Source: Actinomycetes bacterium (lineage in GTDB: Bacteria; Actinomycetota; Actinomycetes; Propionibacteriales; Propionibacteriaceae). From it: DNA of 20,177 bases. The notes under the pieces were generated by a model, which did not search any database, was not told the origin of the DNA, and saw nothing but the letters and a program-made list of their open reading frames with translations. Below, piece after piece: positions 8,852 to 18,117 of the stretch. The stretch's first letter is position 1; every line of letters starts with the position of its first letter. The DNA lies in contig JAEVYS010000129.1 in the NCBI GenBank assembly GCA_023392635.1, positions 1 through 20,177 of the forward strand, given 5' to 3'. The position numbers and the translations under genes were made by a program.

Positions 8852-9412
8852 TCAGGCGGCGATCGCGGAGACCTCGAACTCGAGGGTGACCTTCTCGCTC
8901 ACGAGCACGCCGCCGGTCTCGAGGGCGGCGTTCCAGGTGAGGCCCCAGTCCTTGCGGTTGACGACGACGGAGCCCTCGAAGCCCACGCGGGCGTTGCCGA
9001 ACGGGTCGGTGGCGGCGCCACCGAACGTGAACGGGATGGTGACGGGCTTGGTCACGTCCTTGATGGTCAGGTCGCCGGTCACCTCGACGGTCTCGTCGTC
9101 GACGATGGTGAAGCCGGTGCCGGTGAAGGTGATGGTCGGGTAGTTGGCCACGTCCAGGAAGTCCGGGCTGACCAGGTGGCCGTCACGGTTGGCGTCGCGG
9201 GTGTCCACGCTGCCGGCCTGGATGCTCACCTGGAGGGTGGAGGCGGAAGGGTTCGCGCCGTCGATGGTGGCGGTGCCGCTCACCTCGTTGAAGGCGCCGC
9301 GCACCTTGGCGACCATGGCGTGACGGGCCACGAAGCCGACGCGGGAGTGGGAGGGGTCGAGGGTGTAGGTGCCGGACAGGTCCTTCACGGTTTCGATCGT
9401 TGCGGTAGTCAT
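8852..9412 (-). CDS. YceI-family protein (lipocalin-like, isoprenoid-binding fold)
   Basis: A 186-residue single-domain YceI protein. The family folds as an extended lipocalin-like barrel that can hold polyisoprenoid chains, and members are often induced by stress. Visible family features are the N-terminal TLDPSHSRVGFVARH, the DTRDANRDGHLVSPDFLDV region followed by YPTITF, and the C-terminal VNRKDWGLTWN. There is no signal peptide, so it is expected in the cytoplasm, unlike the periplasmic E. coli YceI; this is common in actinobacteria. The start at ATG 9412 is fixed by AGGAGG eight bases upstream; a TTG at 9478 would lie inside the promoter and operator. A strong hairpin follows the gene. 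Its control region (9432-9479) looks like a repressible promoter. The ligand is unknown. Confidence 0.93.
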   Translation of the reverse strand: MTTATIETVKDLSGTYTLDPSHSRVGFVARHAMVAKVRGAFNEVSGTATIDGANPSASTLQVSIQAGSVDTRDANRDGHLVSPDFLDVANYPTITFTGTGFTIVDDETVEVTGDLTIKDVTKPVTIPFTFGGAATDPFGNARVGFEGSVVVNRKDWGLTWNAALETGGVLVSEKVTLEFEVSAIAA

Positions 9413-9431
9413 TCGGGGTTCCTCCTGTTTG

Positions 9432-9445
9432 GTTGAAGTCTCAAC
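9432..9445. promoter_or_regulatory. Operator-like palindrome at the yceI transcription start
   Basis: GTTGA-AGTC-TCAAC is a perfect 5-bp-arm palindrome followed by TA. It covers the predicted transcription start just downstream of the -10 element. It shares both arms and the trailing TA with the palindrome at 9466-9479. A site here would block transcription initiation when bound; a MarR-type repressor is a plausible but unproven binder. Confidence 0.6.
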
Positions 9446-9449
9446 TAAA

Positions 9450-9478
9450 ACGATAGACGGAGATTGTTGATTCGTCAA
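9450..9478 (-). promoter_or_regulatory. Sigma-70 type promoter of yceI
   Basis: Read on the minus strand, TTGACG (9478-9473) and TATCGT (9455-9450) are separated by exactly 17 bases. Transcription should begin near 9443, leaving a leader of about 30 bases before the ATG at 9412. The local A+T richness contrasts with the surrounding sequence, supporting a functional promoter. Confidence 0.75.
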
Positions 9479-9479
9479 C
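9466..9479. promoter_or_regulatory. Operator-like palindrome overlapping the yceI -35 element
   Basis: GTTGA-TTCG-TCAAC, followed by TA, has the same arms as the palindrome at 9432-9445. Their centres are 34 bp apart, a little over three helical turns. It contains the TTGACG -35 hexamer on the minus strand, so an occupying protein would compete with RNA polymerase. Confidence 0.6.
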
Positions 9480-9518
9480 TACCCCGGGTCCAGCCACCGC
9501 CTTCTTCCCTGCCCGGCC

Positions 9519-9545
9519 GCTGTCGCGCCGGGGTATGGTGACAGC
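9519..9545 (+). promoter_or_regulatory. Candidate -10 of gltA flanked by an inverted repeat
   Basis: TATGGT at 9534-9539 is the best -10-like hexamer upstream of citrate synthase; no clear -35 is seen. It lies inside an inverted repeat, GCTGTC (9519-9524) and GACAGC (9540-9545), with a 15-base spacer, which may be an operator. Predicted transcription start is near 9546. Confidence 0.35.
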
Positions 9546-9593
9546 ACACTCGCCCGGGGCCGTCGGCCCGGGGCGTCCATCGACGGAGGATGA

Positions 9594-10877
<1,284 letters not shown>

Positions 10878-10895
10878 CCGCCCGGTATCAGCCCG

Positions 10896-10924
10896 GCCGC
10901 GCGCGGCTCTCCTTCCCATGGGAA
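10896..10924. promoter_or_regulatory. Two 12-bp palindromes between gltA and the secreted protein gene
   Basis: GCCGCGCGCGGC (10896-10907) and TTCCCATGGGAA (10913-10924) are each perfect self-complementary 12-mers in the 63-base gap. The second sits seven bases before the AGGAGG of the next gene (10931-10936). The first may be part of a gltA 3' structure; the second resembles an operator. Confidence 0.35.
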
Positions 10925-10940
10925 CTCCTGAGGAGGAAGC

Positions 10941-11630
10941 GTGCGATCTGTGAAACTCACCGCCCTCGGCGCAGCGCTCGTGCTGGCCGCAGACCTGCTC
11001 GTCCCGGCTCTGGACGCCTCGGCGGTCCAGCCGCGGACTGCGGCGGCTGTCCTGCCGCTCGCCACGCGCACCGTGGACGTGGACGTTGACGGCGACGGTC
11101 ACGACGACGCGGTCACCGTGGAGCAGAACGGCGCCGACACGTTCGTGGTGAACGTCGTGACGTGGGCGGGCCAGGACGACGTGAAGCAGTTCACGTCGAC
11201 GATCGACGACGACTGGGGTGTCGAGCCGTGGTACGGGGCGGCGAGGCTGGACGGCCGCAAGGGCTATGAGTTGCTCCTGCTCACCGCCGGCGCGGACGGG
11301 GTCATGTTCCGCGTCCTCAGCTGGCGCTCCGGGGAGCTGGTGTGGGAGAAGGCGCCGAAGTCCCGCATCGCCGGCGCGTACGACTGGTACCTGGCCGACC
11401 TCAGCTTCGTCCGATTCGGGTACCGGTTCGCGACCAGCGCCGCGGGCAAGCGCTACGTGCGCGACTTCGAGCTCTCCCCCCGGGACAGCGGGTGGAAGGG
11501 CACCATCGTGAACTCGGTCTGGAAGTCGGGCGCGTGGCACAAGGTCAGCTCACGGACCGTCATGCTCACGGCGAGCCAGGCCGCCGGCTACCGGAACCTC
11601 AGCGGCGTCACCGTGGTCGCGCAGCCCTGA
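10941..11630 (+). CDS. Small secreted protein with one FG-GAP/calcium-loop-like motif
   Basis: A 229-residue protein whose family I do not recognise by name. It has a basic start (MRSVK), a hydrophobic core, and an ASA cleavage motif at about residues 26-28, consistent with Sec export and signal peptidase I processing. Residues 46-60 (DVDVDGDGHDDAVTV) resemble the Asp-rich calcium-binding loop of FG-GAP/VCBS repeats, but only one copy is present, so it is unlikely to be a full beta-propeller. The rest is rich in Trp and Tyr and predicted beta-strand, with no cysteines. Start is the GTG at 10941, five bases after AGGAGG; a second in-frame GTG at 10950 is the alternative. It may bind calcium or a cell-surface polymer; the function is unknown. 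Confidence 0.8.
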   Translation: MRSVKLTALGAALVLAADLLVPALDASAVQPRTAAAVLPLATRTVDVDVDGDGHDDAVTVEQNGADTFVVNVVTWAGQDDVKQFTSTIDDDWGVEPWYGAARLDGRKGYELLLLTAGADGVMFRVLSWRSGELVWEKAPKSRIAGAYDWYLADLSFVRFGYRFATSAAGKRYVRDFELSPRDSGWKGTIVNSVWKSGAWHKVSSRTVMLTASQAAGYRNLSGVTVVAQP

Positions 11631-11653
11631 CGGGACGCAGCCCCCTCACCCAC

Positions 11654-11703
11654 CGCAAGCTGTGAGTTGAGCCGTGACATCGCGGCTCAACTCACAGCTT
11701 GCG
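11654..11703. terminator. Perfect 21-bp hairpin between convergent genes
   Basis: The arms at 11654-11674 and 11683-11703 are exact reverse complements around an eight-base loop (TGACATCG). It lies 24 bases after the stop of the secreted protein gene and 14 bases after the stop of fumarase on the other strand, so it most likely serves as a bidirectional terminator. No T-run follows on either strand. Ten bases of the arm (AGTTGAGCCG) recur at the fumarase stop codon. Confidence 0.75.
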
Positions 11704-11717
11704 AAGAAGGCGGCGGC

Positions 11718-13382
<1,665 letters not shown>

Positions 13383-13417
13383 GACACTCCTTTGCTCTCA
13401 CGCTTCGCACCACCCTT

Positions 13418-13429
13418 CCTCCCGGGAGG
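13418..13429. promoter_or_regulatory. 12-bp palindrome upstream of fumarase
   Basis: CCTCCCGGGAGG is a perfect palindrome 35 bases before the fumarase start, in the 208-base divergent region between fumarase and the phosphodiesterase. I see no clear minus-strand promoter hexamers near it. Apart from this palindrome and the -10 candidate near 13540, nothing else is recognisable in the region. Confidence 0.25.
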
Positions 13430-13538
13430 ACGCGAGCCGGCTTCGTCCCCACTTCGTCGTCGGGGGCAGCCGTCGAACATCTTCCCACGCACGTCCGCGG
13501 GACATCGCCGAAGCCGAATAGCCGGACGCCGTCGTGGG

Positions 13539-13544
13539 TACGAT
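13539..13544 (+). promoter_or_regulatory. Candidate -10 element for the phosphodiesterase gene
   Basis: TACGAT lies 46 bases before the ATG at 13591 and would start transcription near 13551. The -35 region is not convincing. It supports the ATG at 13591 as start rather than the GTG at 13534. Confidence 0.35.
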
Positions 13545-13590
13545 CAAAGTTGTGCCGACGACGAGGTCGGCCCCGTTCGGCGGAGGTTCG

Positions 13591-14505
13591 ATGTTCGGTC
13601 AGCCCCAGTTCGCGGCCATGAATGCGTTGCTGAACGACGTGTTCGAGACCGAGAGGATCCTGGTGGTCGCCCACCGCGGAAGTGCCGGTGGCAGCGTCGC
13701 GGTCAACACCCAACTCGCGGTGAAGGCGGCGCTGCTCCAGGGTGCGGGCATGGTTGAGCTCGACGTGACCGCGTCCAGCGACGGCGAGTTCTACTGCTTC
13801 CACGACGGCTACGAGCCCGAGGTCCTCGGCATCGAGAAGAACCTGCAGACGCTTCCGGCGGCCGAGATCGACAAGGCGTCCTACCTGTGGGTGGACCGGC
13901 CGGGACGGATCGCCAGGGTGGAGCGGCTGCTGCCGTTGCTGCGCGCGTTCAAGGACACCCGTGTCCTGTTCAACATCGACCGCTCGTGGTGGCGCTGGCC
14001 GAACCTGCTGAAGGCGGTGGACGGGCTGTACATGGCCCACCAGCTGGTCATGAAGTGCCCCGCGTGGGAGAAGGCCGCCCTGCAGCGGCTCCGCGACTTC
14101 AGTGTGAAGTTCCCGTTCGTCCCCATCTGCCAGAGTCCCGAGGACGTGTACCGGGTGGTCGGCGACCCGAAGCTGAACACCGTCGGCGTCGAACTCATCA
14201 CGACCACCTCGCAGCACCCGTGGTTCTCCCCCTCGGTGATCGAGGAGTTCCACTCGCTCGGCCTGTTCGTCTTCGTCAACACCGTGACGCTGACCACCGG
14301 CATCCCGCTGTTCGGCGGCCAGGACGACGAGCTGGCGATCTCGGTGTCACCCGAGGCGGCCTACGGCCCCGTCCTCGGCCTCGGGGTGGACGCCGTACAG
14401 ACCGACTGGCCGGCCATCGTGCGCGACTACCGGGACGCCTGGCTGGCCACCGGACGGCACCGCCTCGCCACCAGCCCCTCCGGCGCCCGGGCCCAGGCCG
14501 GCTGA
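13591..14505 (+). CDS. Glycerophosphodiester phosphodiesterase-like protein
   Basis: A 304-residue TIM-barrel phosphodiesterase relative, probably cytoplasmic because there is no signal peptide. The catalytic pattern of the family is present: H28 in VVAHRGS, E56 and D58 in MVELDVTASSDG, and H71 in CFHDG. The later metal-binding glutamate (NIE in GlpQ-type enzymes) appears as aspartate in LFNIDRSWW (D129), which suggests a divergent subgroup with possibly different substrate. The usual PENT after HRG is replaced by VAVNT. The C-terminal GVDAVQTDWP fits the final barrel strand. The start at ATG 13591 follows GGAGG by four bases; upstream GTG codons at 13534 and 13552 lack such support. The last 159 bases overlap the facing membrane protein gene. 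Substrate could be a glycerophosphodiester or a teichoic-acid-like polymer. Confidence 0.85.
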   Translation: MFGQPQFAAMNALLNDVFETERILVVAHRGSAGGSVAVNTQLAVKAALLQGAGMVELDVTASSDGEFYCFHDGYEPEVLGIEKNLQTLPAAEIDKASYLWVDRPGRIARVERLLPLLRAFKDTRVLFNIDRSWWRWPNLLKAVDGLYMAHQLVMKCPAWEKAALQRLRDFSVKFPFVPICQSPEDVYRVVGDPKLNTVGVELITTTSQHPWFSPSVIEEFHSLGLFVFVNTVTLTTGIPLFGGQDDELAISVSPEAAYGPVLGLGVDAVQTDWPAIVRDYRDAWLATGRHRLATSPSGARAQAG

Positions 14506-16209
14506 CCCCATGCCCTCCCCCACGGGGCGGAGCACCATCCACAGGCCGGCGACCAGCCCCGCCAAGTAGAGCGGGTCGCCCAGCATCGAGTCCCCGAGTG
14601 CACCCCACGCGGTCGGGTCGGCGTCGGTGCCCAGGCCGCGCTCCAGAGTCACGTACGCGACGCCGGTGGTGGCGAACAGTGTGTTGGCCAGGAACAGCAG
14701 CACCCGGGTGGATTGCGGATAACGCGGCGTGCCCGAGTAGGTCACCTGCGCTTCGGTGACCACGCGCCAGGCCAGGCCGAACACGAGCACGACCGGGCCG
14801 CTGAAGGCCAGGGCGAAGCCGACCGGGTCGTCGAGCAGGTCACGGTGCGGGTAGAGCACGGCCAGCAGCACGACGGTCATCACGCCCACCGCGATCCCCC
14901 GGTCGAATCGTTTGCGGACGAGCGCCACCAGGGCTGCGACCAGGGCCACACCCGAGGCGATCAGCCCCATGCCCTCCGTGCTGCGGTCCTGCAGGAAGGC
15001 CAGCGGCGGCGCCAGGCCGAACAGGTCGAGGAGCACCAGCACGGCGAACGCCGCCAGTCCCACCGCTTCGGTGAGACGCGAGCGGGCGCTCAGCCGCCAG
15101 GCGATGCCCAACACGACGACGCCGAGCAGGCCGCGCTCCCAGATGCCCGGATTGTTGTCCATGACCAGGTTGAGGGCGGCGTCGACCCCCTGCGCCATCG
15201 CGGGCAACTGGGCGAGGGCGGCGGCCTCGCGCGCGATGATGAACGGGAACGTGATGACCACGAGCAGGGTCATCGCGACAGCGAGTGGATAGAGCCAGGC
15301 CCCCCACACCTCGGGATAGTGGCGGGGCTGCGGGGGGGCGGAGACGCCCGCGCGGCGGAGGGCGAGGCCCACCAGGCCGACGGTGAGGGACAGGGCGACC
15401 GCGGCGCCGGCGAGCGCCGGGACGGTGACGGCGTCGGTGCCCGTCCACTGCCACAGCGACACCGCGAGCCAGACCACCGAGAGACCGAAACCGGTGAGGA
15501 AGGGGCCGGTGCTGACCGGGCGCGAGGCCGCCGTCTGCGCGCCGTCCACCACGATCTGCGCGGGCGCGCTGCCGGCGACCATCACCGCGGGGAGGATCAG
15601 CGGCTGGAGCGTGAGCAGGGCACCCTCCAGCGTCGACGGCCGCAGGTCGATGCCCCACGCGAAGCCGTCACCGGAGAACGCCCACGGCAGCACCGTCGCG
15701 CAGACCAGGAGTGCCGCGACCACCACGAACTCCCACCAGGCGTAGCCCCGCCGCGCACGCAGGAACGTGAACACCACGAGTGCGAGGTAGCTCGCCGCCG
15801 TCACCAGCAACAGGGAGGGGTTCGTCCAGGAGTGGACCGTGAAGAAGACGACGACCGACCCGCCGATCACCAGCAGGACCAGGCGCAGCCACCAGGACAC
15901 GTGCAGGGCGGCGGTGAGAGCGAGGGTGAGCGAGAGCAGGGCGCCGACCAGCAGCAGCGGCAGCGTCAGCGACGGCACGCCGCTCAGCGAGTTCGCGCCG
16001 AGGTCGAGGTCGTCGAGCCGGCGCAGCGGGACGGCGAGCAGGATGGCCAGGCCCAGCAGGACGAACACCCCCGCCGCCGCCGCGCCCACCTCGCGCAGTC
16101 CACGCGGCCAGTCCGAGGGCCGCGGGCGTCCCTCGCGCACCGGACGGACGAATGTCAGGTGGCCGACGTCACGGACCTCCTGGACGATCTCCGCGAACAC
16201 GGCCCTCAT
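14347..16209 (-). CDS. Large polytopic membrane protein of unknown function
   Basis: A 620-residue protein with roughly 14-16 hydrophobic spans; I do not recognise the family. Residues 1-40 are a charged, probably cytoplasmic N-terminus, followed by spans from about 45 to 565. Loops between spans are short, with no obvious catalytic motif and no ATP-binding site, so a transporter, channel or scaffold role cannot be told apart. The ATG at 16209 overlaps the stop of the upstream propeller gene (ATGA), indicating translational coupling and a shared task. The last 52 residues are Gly/Ala/Pro-rich and are read from DNA that also encodes, on the other strand, the end of the phosphodiesterase. This tail may be a genuine extension, or the result of a lost stop codon. 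Confidence 0.75.
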   Translation of the reverse strand: MRAVFAEIVQEVRDVGHLTFVRPVREGRPRPSDWPRGLREVGAAAAGVFVLLGLAILLAVPLRRLDDLDLGANSLSGVPSLTLPLLLVGALLSLTLALTAALHVSWWLRLVLLVIGGSVVVFFTVHSWTNPSLLLVTAASYLALVVFTFLRARRGYAWWEFVVVAALLVCATVLPWAFSGDGFAWGIDLRPSTLEGALLTLQPLILPAVMVAGSAPAQIVVDGAQTAASRPVSTGPFLTGFGLSVVWLAVSLWQWTGTDAVTVPALAGAAVALSLTVGLVGLALRRAGVSAPPQPRHYPEVWGAWLYPLAVAMTLLVVITFPFIIAREAAALAQLPAMAQGVDAALNLVMDNNPGIWERGLLGVVVLGIAWRLSARSRLTEAVGLAAFAVLVLLDLFGLAPPLAFLQDRSTEGMGLIASGVALVAALVALVRKRFDRGIAVGVMTVVLLAVLYPHRDLLDDPVGFALAFSGPVVLVFGLAWRVVTEAQVTYSGTPRYPQSTRVLLFLANTLFATTGVAYVTLERGLGTDADPTAWGALGDSMLGDPLYLAGLVAGLWMVLRPVGEGMGSAGLGPGAGGAGGEAVPSGGQPGVPVVAHDGRPVGLYGVHPEAEDGAVGRLG

Positions 16210-17972
16210 GACGGCGTCCCGACCTCGAGGCCGCCGCCGCCGTACAGCAGGATCCGGTGACCACTGGCCACCAGGTAGGGAGTCGAGGTGTTCAGCGGGA
16301 CCGACAGCGGCCACTCCTTCGTCACCGCCCCGCGGTCGTCGAGCAGCACCAGCCCCTGTCCGGTCAGCAGCAGTGCACGCTCACCGCCTCCGATGCCGGC
16401 CAGCGTGCGCGCGTCGCGCCAGCTCCACCGGCGGGCCCCGGTGAGCGGGTCGAGGGCAACGCTCGCCTCGTCGTCGCGAAGGATCACCAGCCGGTCGAGC
16501 GCGATCACGTCCTTCGCGTCCGCGTACTCCCGCACGCGCCACAGCCTGCTGCCGTCCGCCAGTGACCGACCCTGGACGTGCGTGCCGCCGGCCTGGGGCA
16601 GGACGACCACCGAAGGGGCACCCCGGCCTGGGTCCGTCCAGACGGCGAACCGCTCCACCCGTCCCGCCTCGATGCTCCACACCGGCGCGCCGGTCGTGTC
16701 CACGCAGGTGAACTGGCCGGCCTGGTCGGCCACCAGCACCCGGTCGCCGGTGGCCACGGGCGCCACGCGGATCTCGGCCGAGGACGTCCAGCTCCAGCGC
16801 TCGGCGCCACTGGCCAGGTCGTAGGCGGTGACACGGCCGTCCAGCGTGGCCACGACCACCAGGTCACCCAGCCGGGCCGGGCTGACGATCGACAAGTCGC
16901 TGAGGCGCTGCTGCCACAACCACCGGCCCGACGGGCCGTACGCGACGAGCCGGCGGGCGCTTCCCGCGGCGACGGTGACGGTGCCGAACGTCGCCAGCGC
17001 GGTGTTGCGCCCGCCTGGACGGGCGCGCCAGCTGATGCTCGGCGGTTCGCCGGAGGCGTCCACGGCCAGGACGTCCTGCGTCACCTGGTTGGCGAAGAGG
17101 ACGGTGCCGTCGGGCAGCAGCGCCGGGGCGCTCACCGGCGTCACCTGCGGGGCGTCCACGCCCACCGTGTTCACCGTACGGGCGCGGAAGGTGAGGCTGC
17201 CGGCGCGGCTCCAGTCGAAGCTCCCGGCGGCCGGCTCCACCGGGGCGCTCGACGGACTCTGGTCGGGCTGCCAGCTCCCGGACGCGGTCTGGAACGAGAG
17301 GATGCCGGCGTGGCGGCACCAGGTGCTCTCCGCGGTCGTCGCGGGCTCGCTCCCGATCTGCTCACGCATGAGGACCACCACGCAGCCTCGCGGCAGCAGG
17401 GACGGGTCGTCCGGCGTGCGTGCCGTGTACTCGCTGCGGTAGTCGAGCCGGTCGATGCCGGCGGCGGTGATCTGGAGCACCGTGCCGCTGGAGTCCCAGC
17501 TCGATCCGGCCGTCATCCCCGCCGGCACGTCGAGCCGCCCGGGCAGGTAGATGCGGGTGGCGCCACCGGAGGGAGCCTCCACCTCGGCGCGGACGCCGTC
17601 CGCCGCGACGGTGAAGAGGTCGTCCTCGCGTCCCAGGACGTCGCCGGTGGGGGACGCGAGCACGCTGACCACCCGCGCGACGGCCGCGGTCTGCCAGTCG
17701 ACCTCGGTCTGGCCGAGCCAGGCAAGGAAGGCGGGCGGCCCCGAGCCGATCAGGGACGCCGCGCGATCCAGCGCCCATTCGACGGACAGGGTGCCGCCAG
17801 GGCCGGCGTAGCGCTGCCGTGTGCCGTCCGGGGGTAGCCACGCGGCTGCGCCGGTGTCGGGGTAGGTGGCCGGCCTGCCCAGCAGGGCGGTGGCGGCGAA
17901 CAGGGCGAGGACGACCACGCCCACCCAGATCGCAGGCGCCCGCCCTCGCTCCGGTGCGGGGGAGGTCGCCAC
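16206..17972 (-). CDS. Membrane-anchored PQQ-like beta-propeller protein
   Basis: A 588-residue protein with one N-terminal transmembrane anchor (about residues 14-32), so the bulk should be extracytoplasmic. Residues 40-250 form a region I cannot assign, with two cysteines (C197 and C219) that may pair. From about 258 to the end there are repeated four-stranded blades of the PQQ-binding-like (quinoprotein/BamB-type) propeller, for example VVATLDGRVTAYDLASGAER at 372-391 followed by WSW, and similar D-x-x-TGxxxW turns later. Such propellers usually serve as protein-interaction scaffolds when no dehydrogenase residues are present. The GTG at 17972 is the start; its ribosome binding site is weak. 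It is coupled by a 4-base overlap to the polytopic protein and follows the BTAD-type gene by 145 bases. Confidence 0.82.
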   Translation of the reverse strand: MATSPAPERGRAPAIWVGVVVLALFAATALLGRPATYPDTGAAAWLPPDGTRQRYAGPGGTLSVEWALDRAASLIGSGPPAFLAWLGQTEVDWQTAAVARVVSVLASPTGDVLGREDDLFTVAADGVRAEVEAPSGGATRIYLPGRLDVPAGMTAGSSWDSSGTVLQITAAGIDRLDYRSEYTARTPDDPSLLPRGCVVVLMREQIGSEPATTAESTWCRHAGILSFQTASGSWQPDQSPSSAPVEPAAGSFDWSRAGSLTFRARTVNTVGVDAPQVTPVSAPALLPDGTVLFANQVTQDVLAVDASGEPPSISWRARPGGRNTALATFGTVTVAAGSARRLVAYGPSGRWLWQQRLSDLSIVSPARLGDLVVVATLDGRVTAYDLASGAERWSWTSSAEIRVAPVATGDRVLVADQAGQFTCVDTTGAPVWSIEAGRVERFAVWTDPGRGAPSVVVLPQAGGTHVQGRSLADGSRLWRVREYADAKDVIALDRLVILRDDEASVALDPLTGARRWSWRDARTLAGIGGGERALLLTGQGLVLLDDRGAVTKEWPLSVPLNTSTPYLVASGHRILLYGGGGLEVGTPS

Positions 17973-18117
17973 GCGCGCAGCCTACTGAGCGGCTCCGGCG
18001 ACCCGAAAGGGCCGCGGCGGTGGCTGGGACGACGGCGGGGCCCGCCCTCGGGGTGAGCCACGGCATCGTGCGAGGCCGGCTCGCGGTGCCGTCCCGACTC
18101 CCGCATTCCGGGCATCC
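17973..18117. other. Intergenic gap without a recognisable signal
   Basis: The 145 bases between the BTAD-type gene and the propeller gene contain no clear promoter, hairpin or reading frame with support. The genes may still be co-transcribed. Confidence 0.4.

Noticed and set aside
9413..9478. N-terminal extension of YceI to the TTG at 9478
   Set aside because: The extension would be encoded by the promoter and operator region, and the ATG at 9412 has a near-ideal AGGAGG eight bases upstream.
9551..9576. Direct repeat GCCCGGGGC before gltA
   Set aside because: Two copies of a nine-base GC-only word close together are expected by chance in this composition. No hairpin with good pairing forms.
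14713..16260. Plus-strand open frame (515 codons) opposite the polytopic membrane protein
   Set aside because: It is rich in Glu, Arg, Gln and His with no domain. The minus strand has regular hydrophobic spans and a coupled start.
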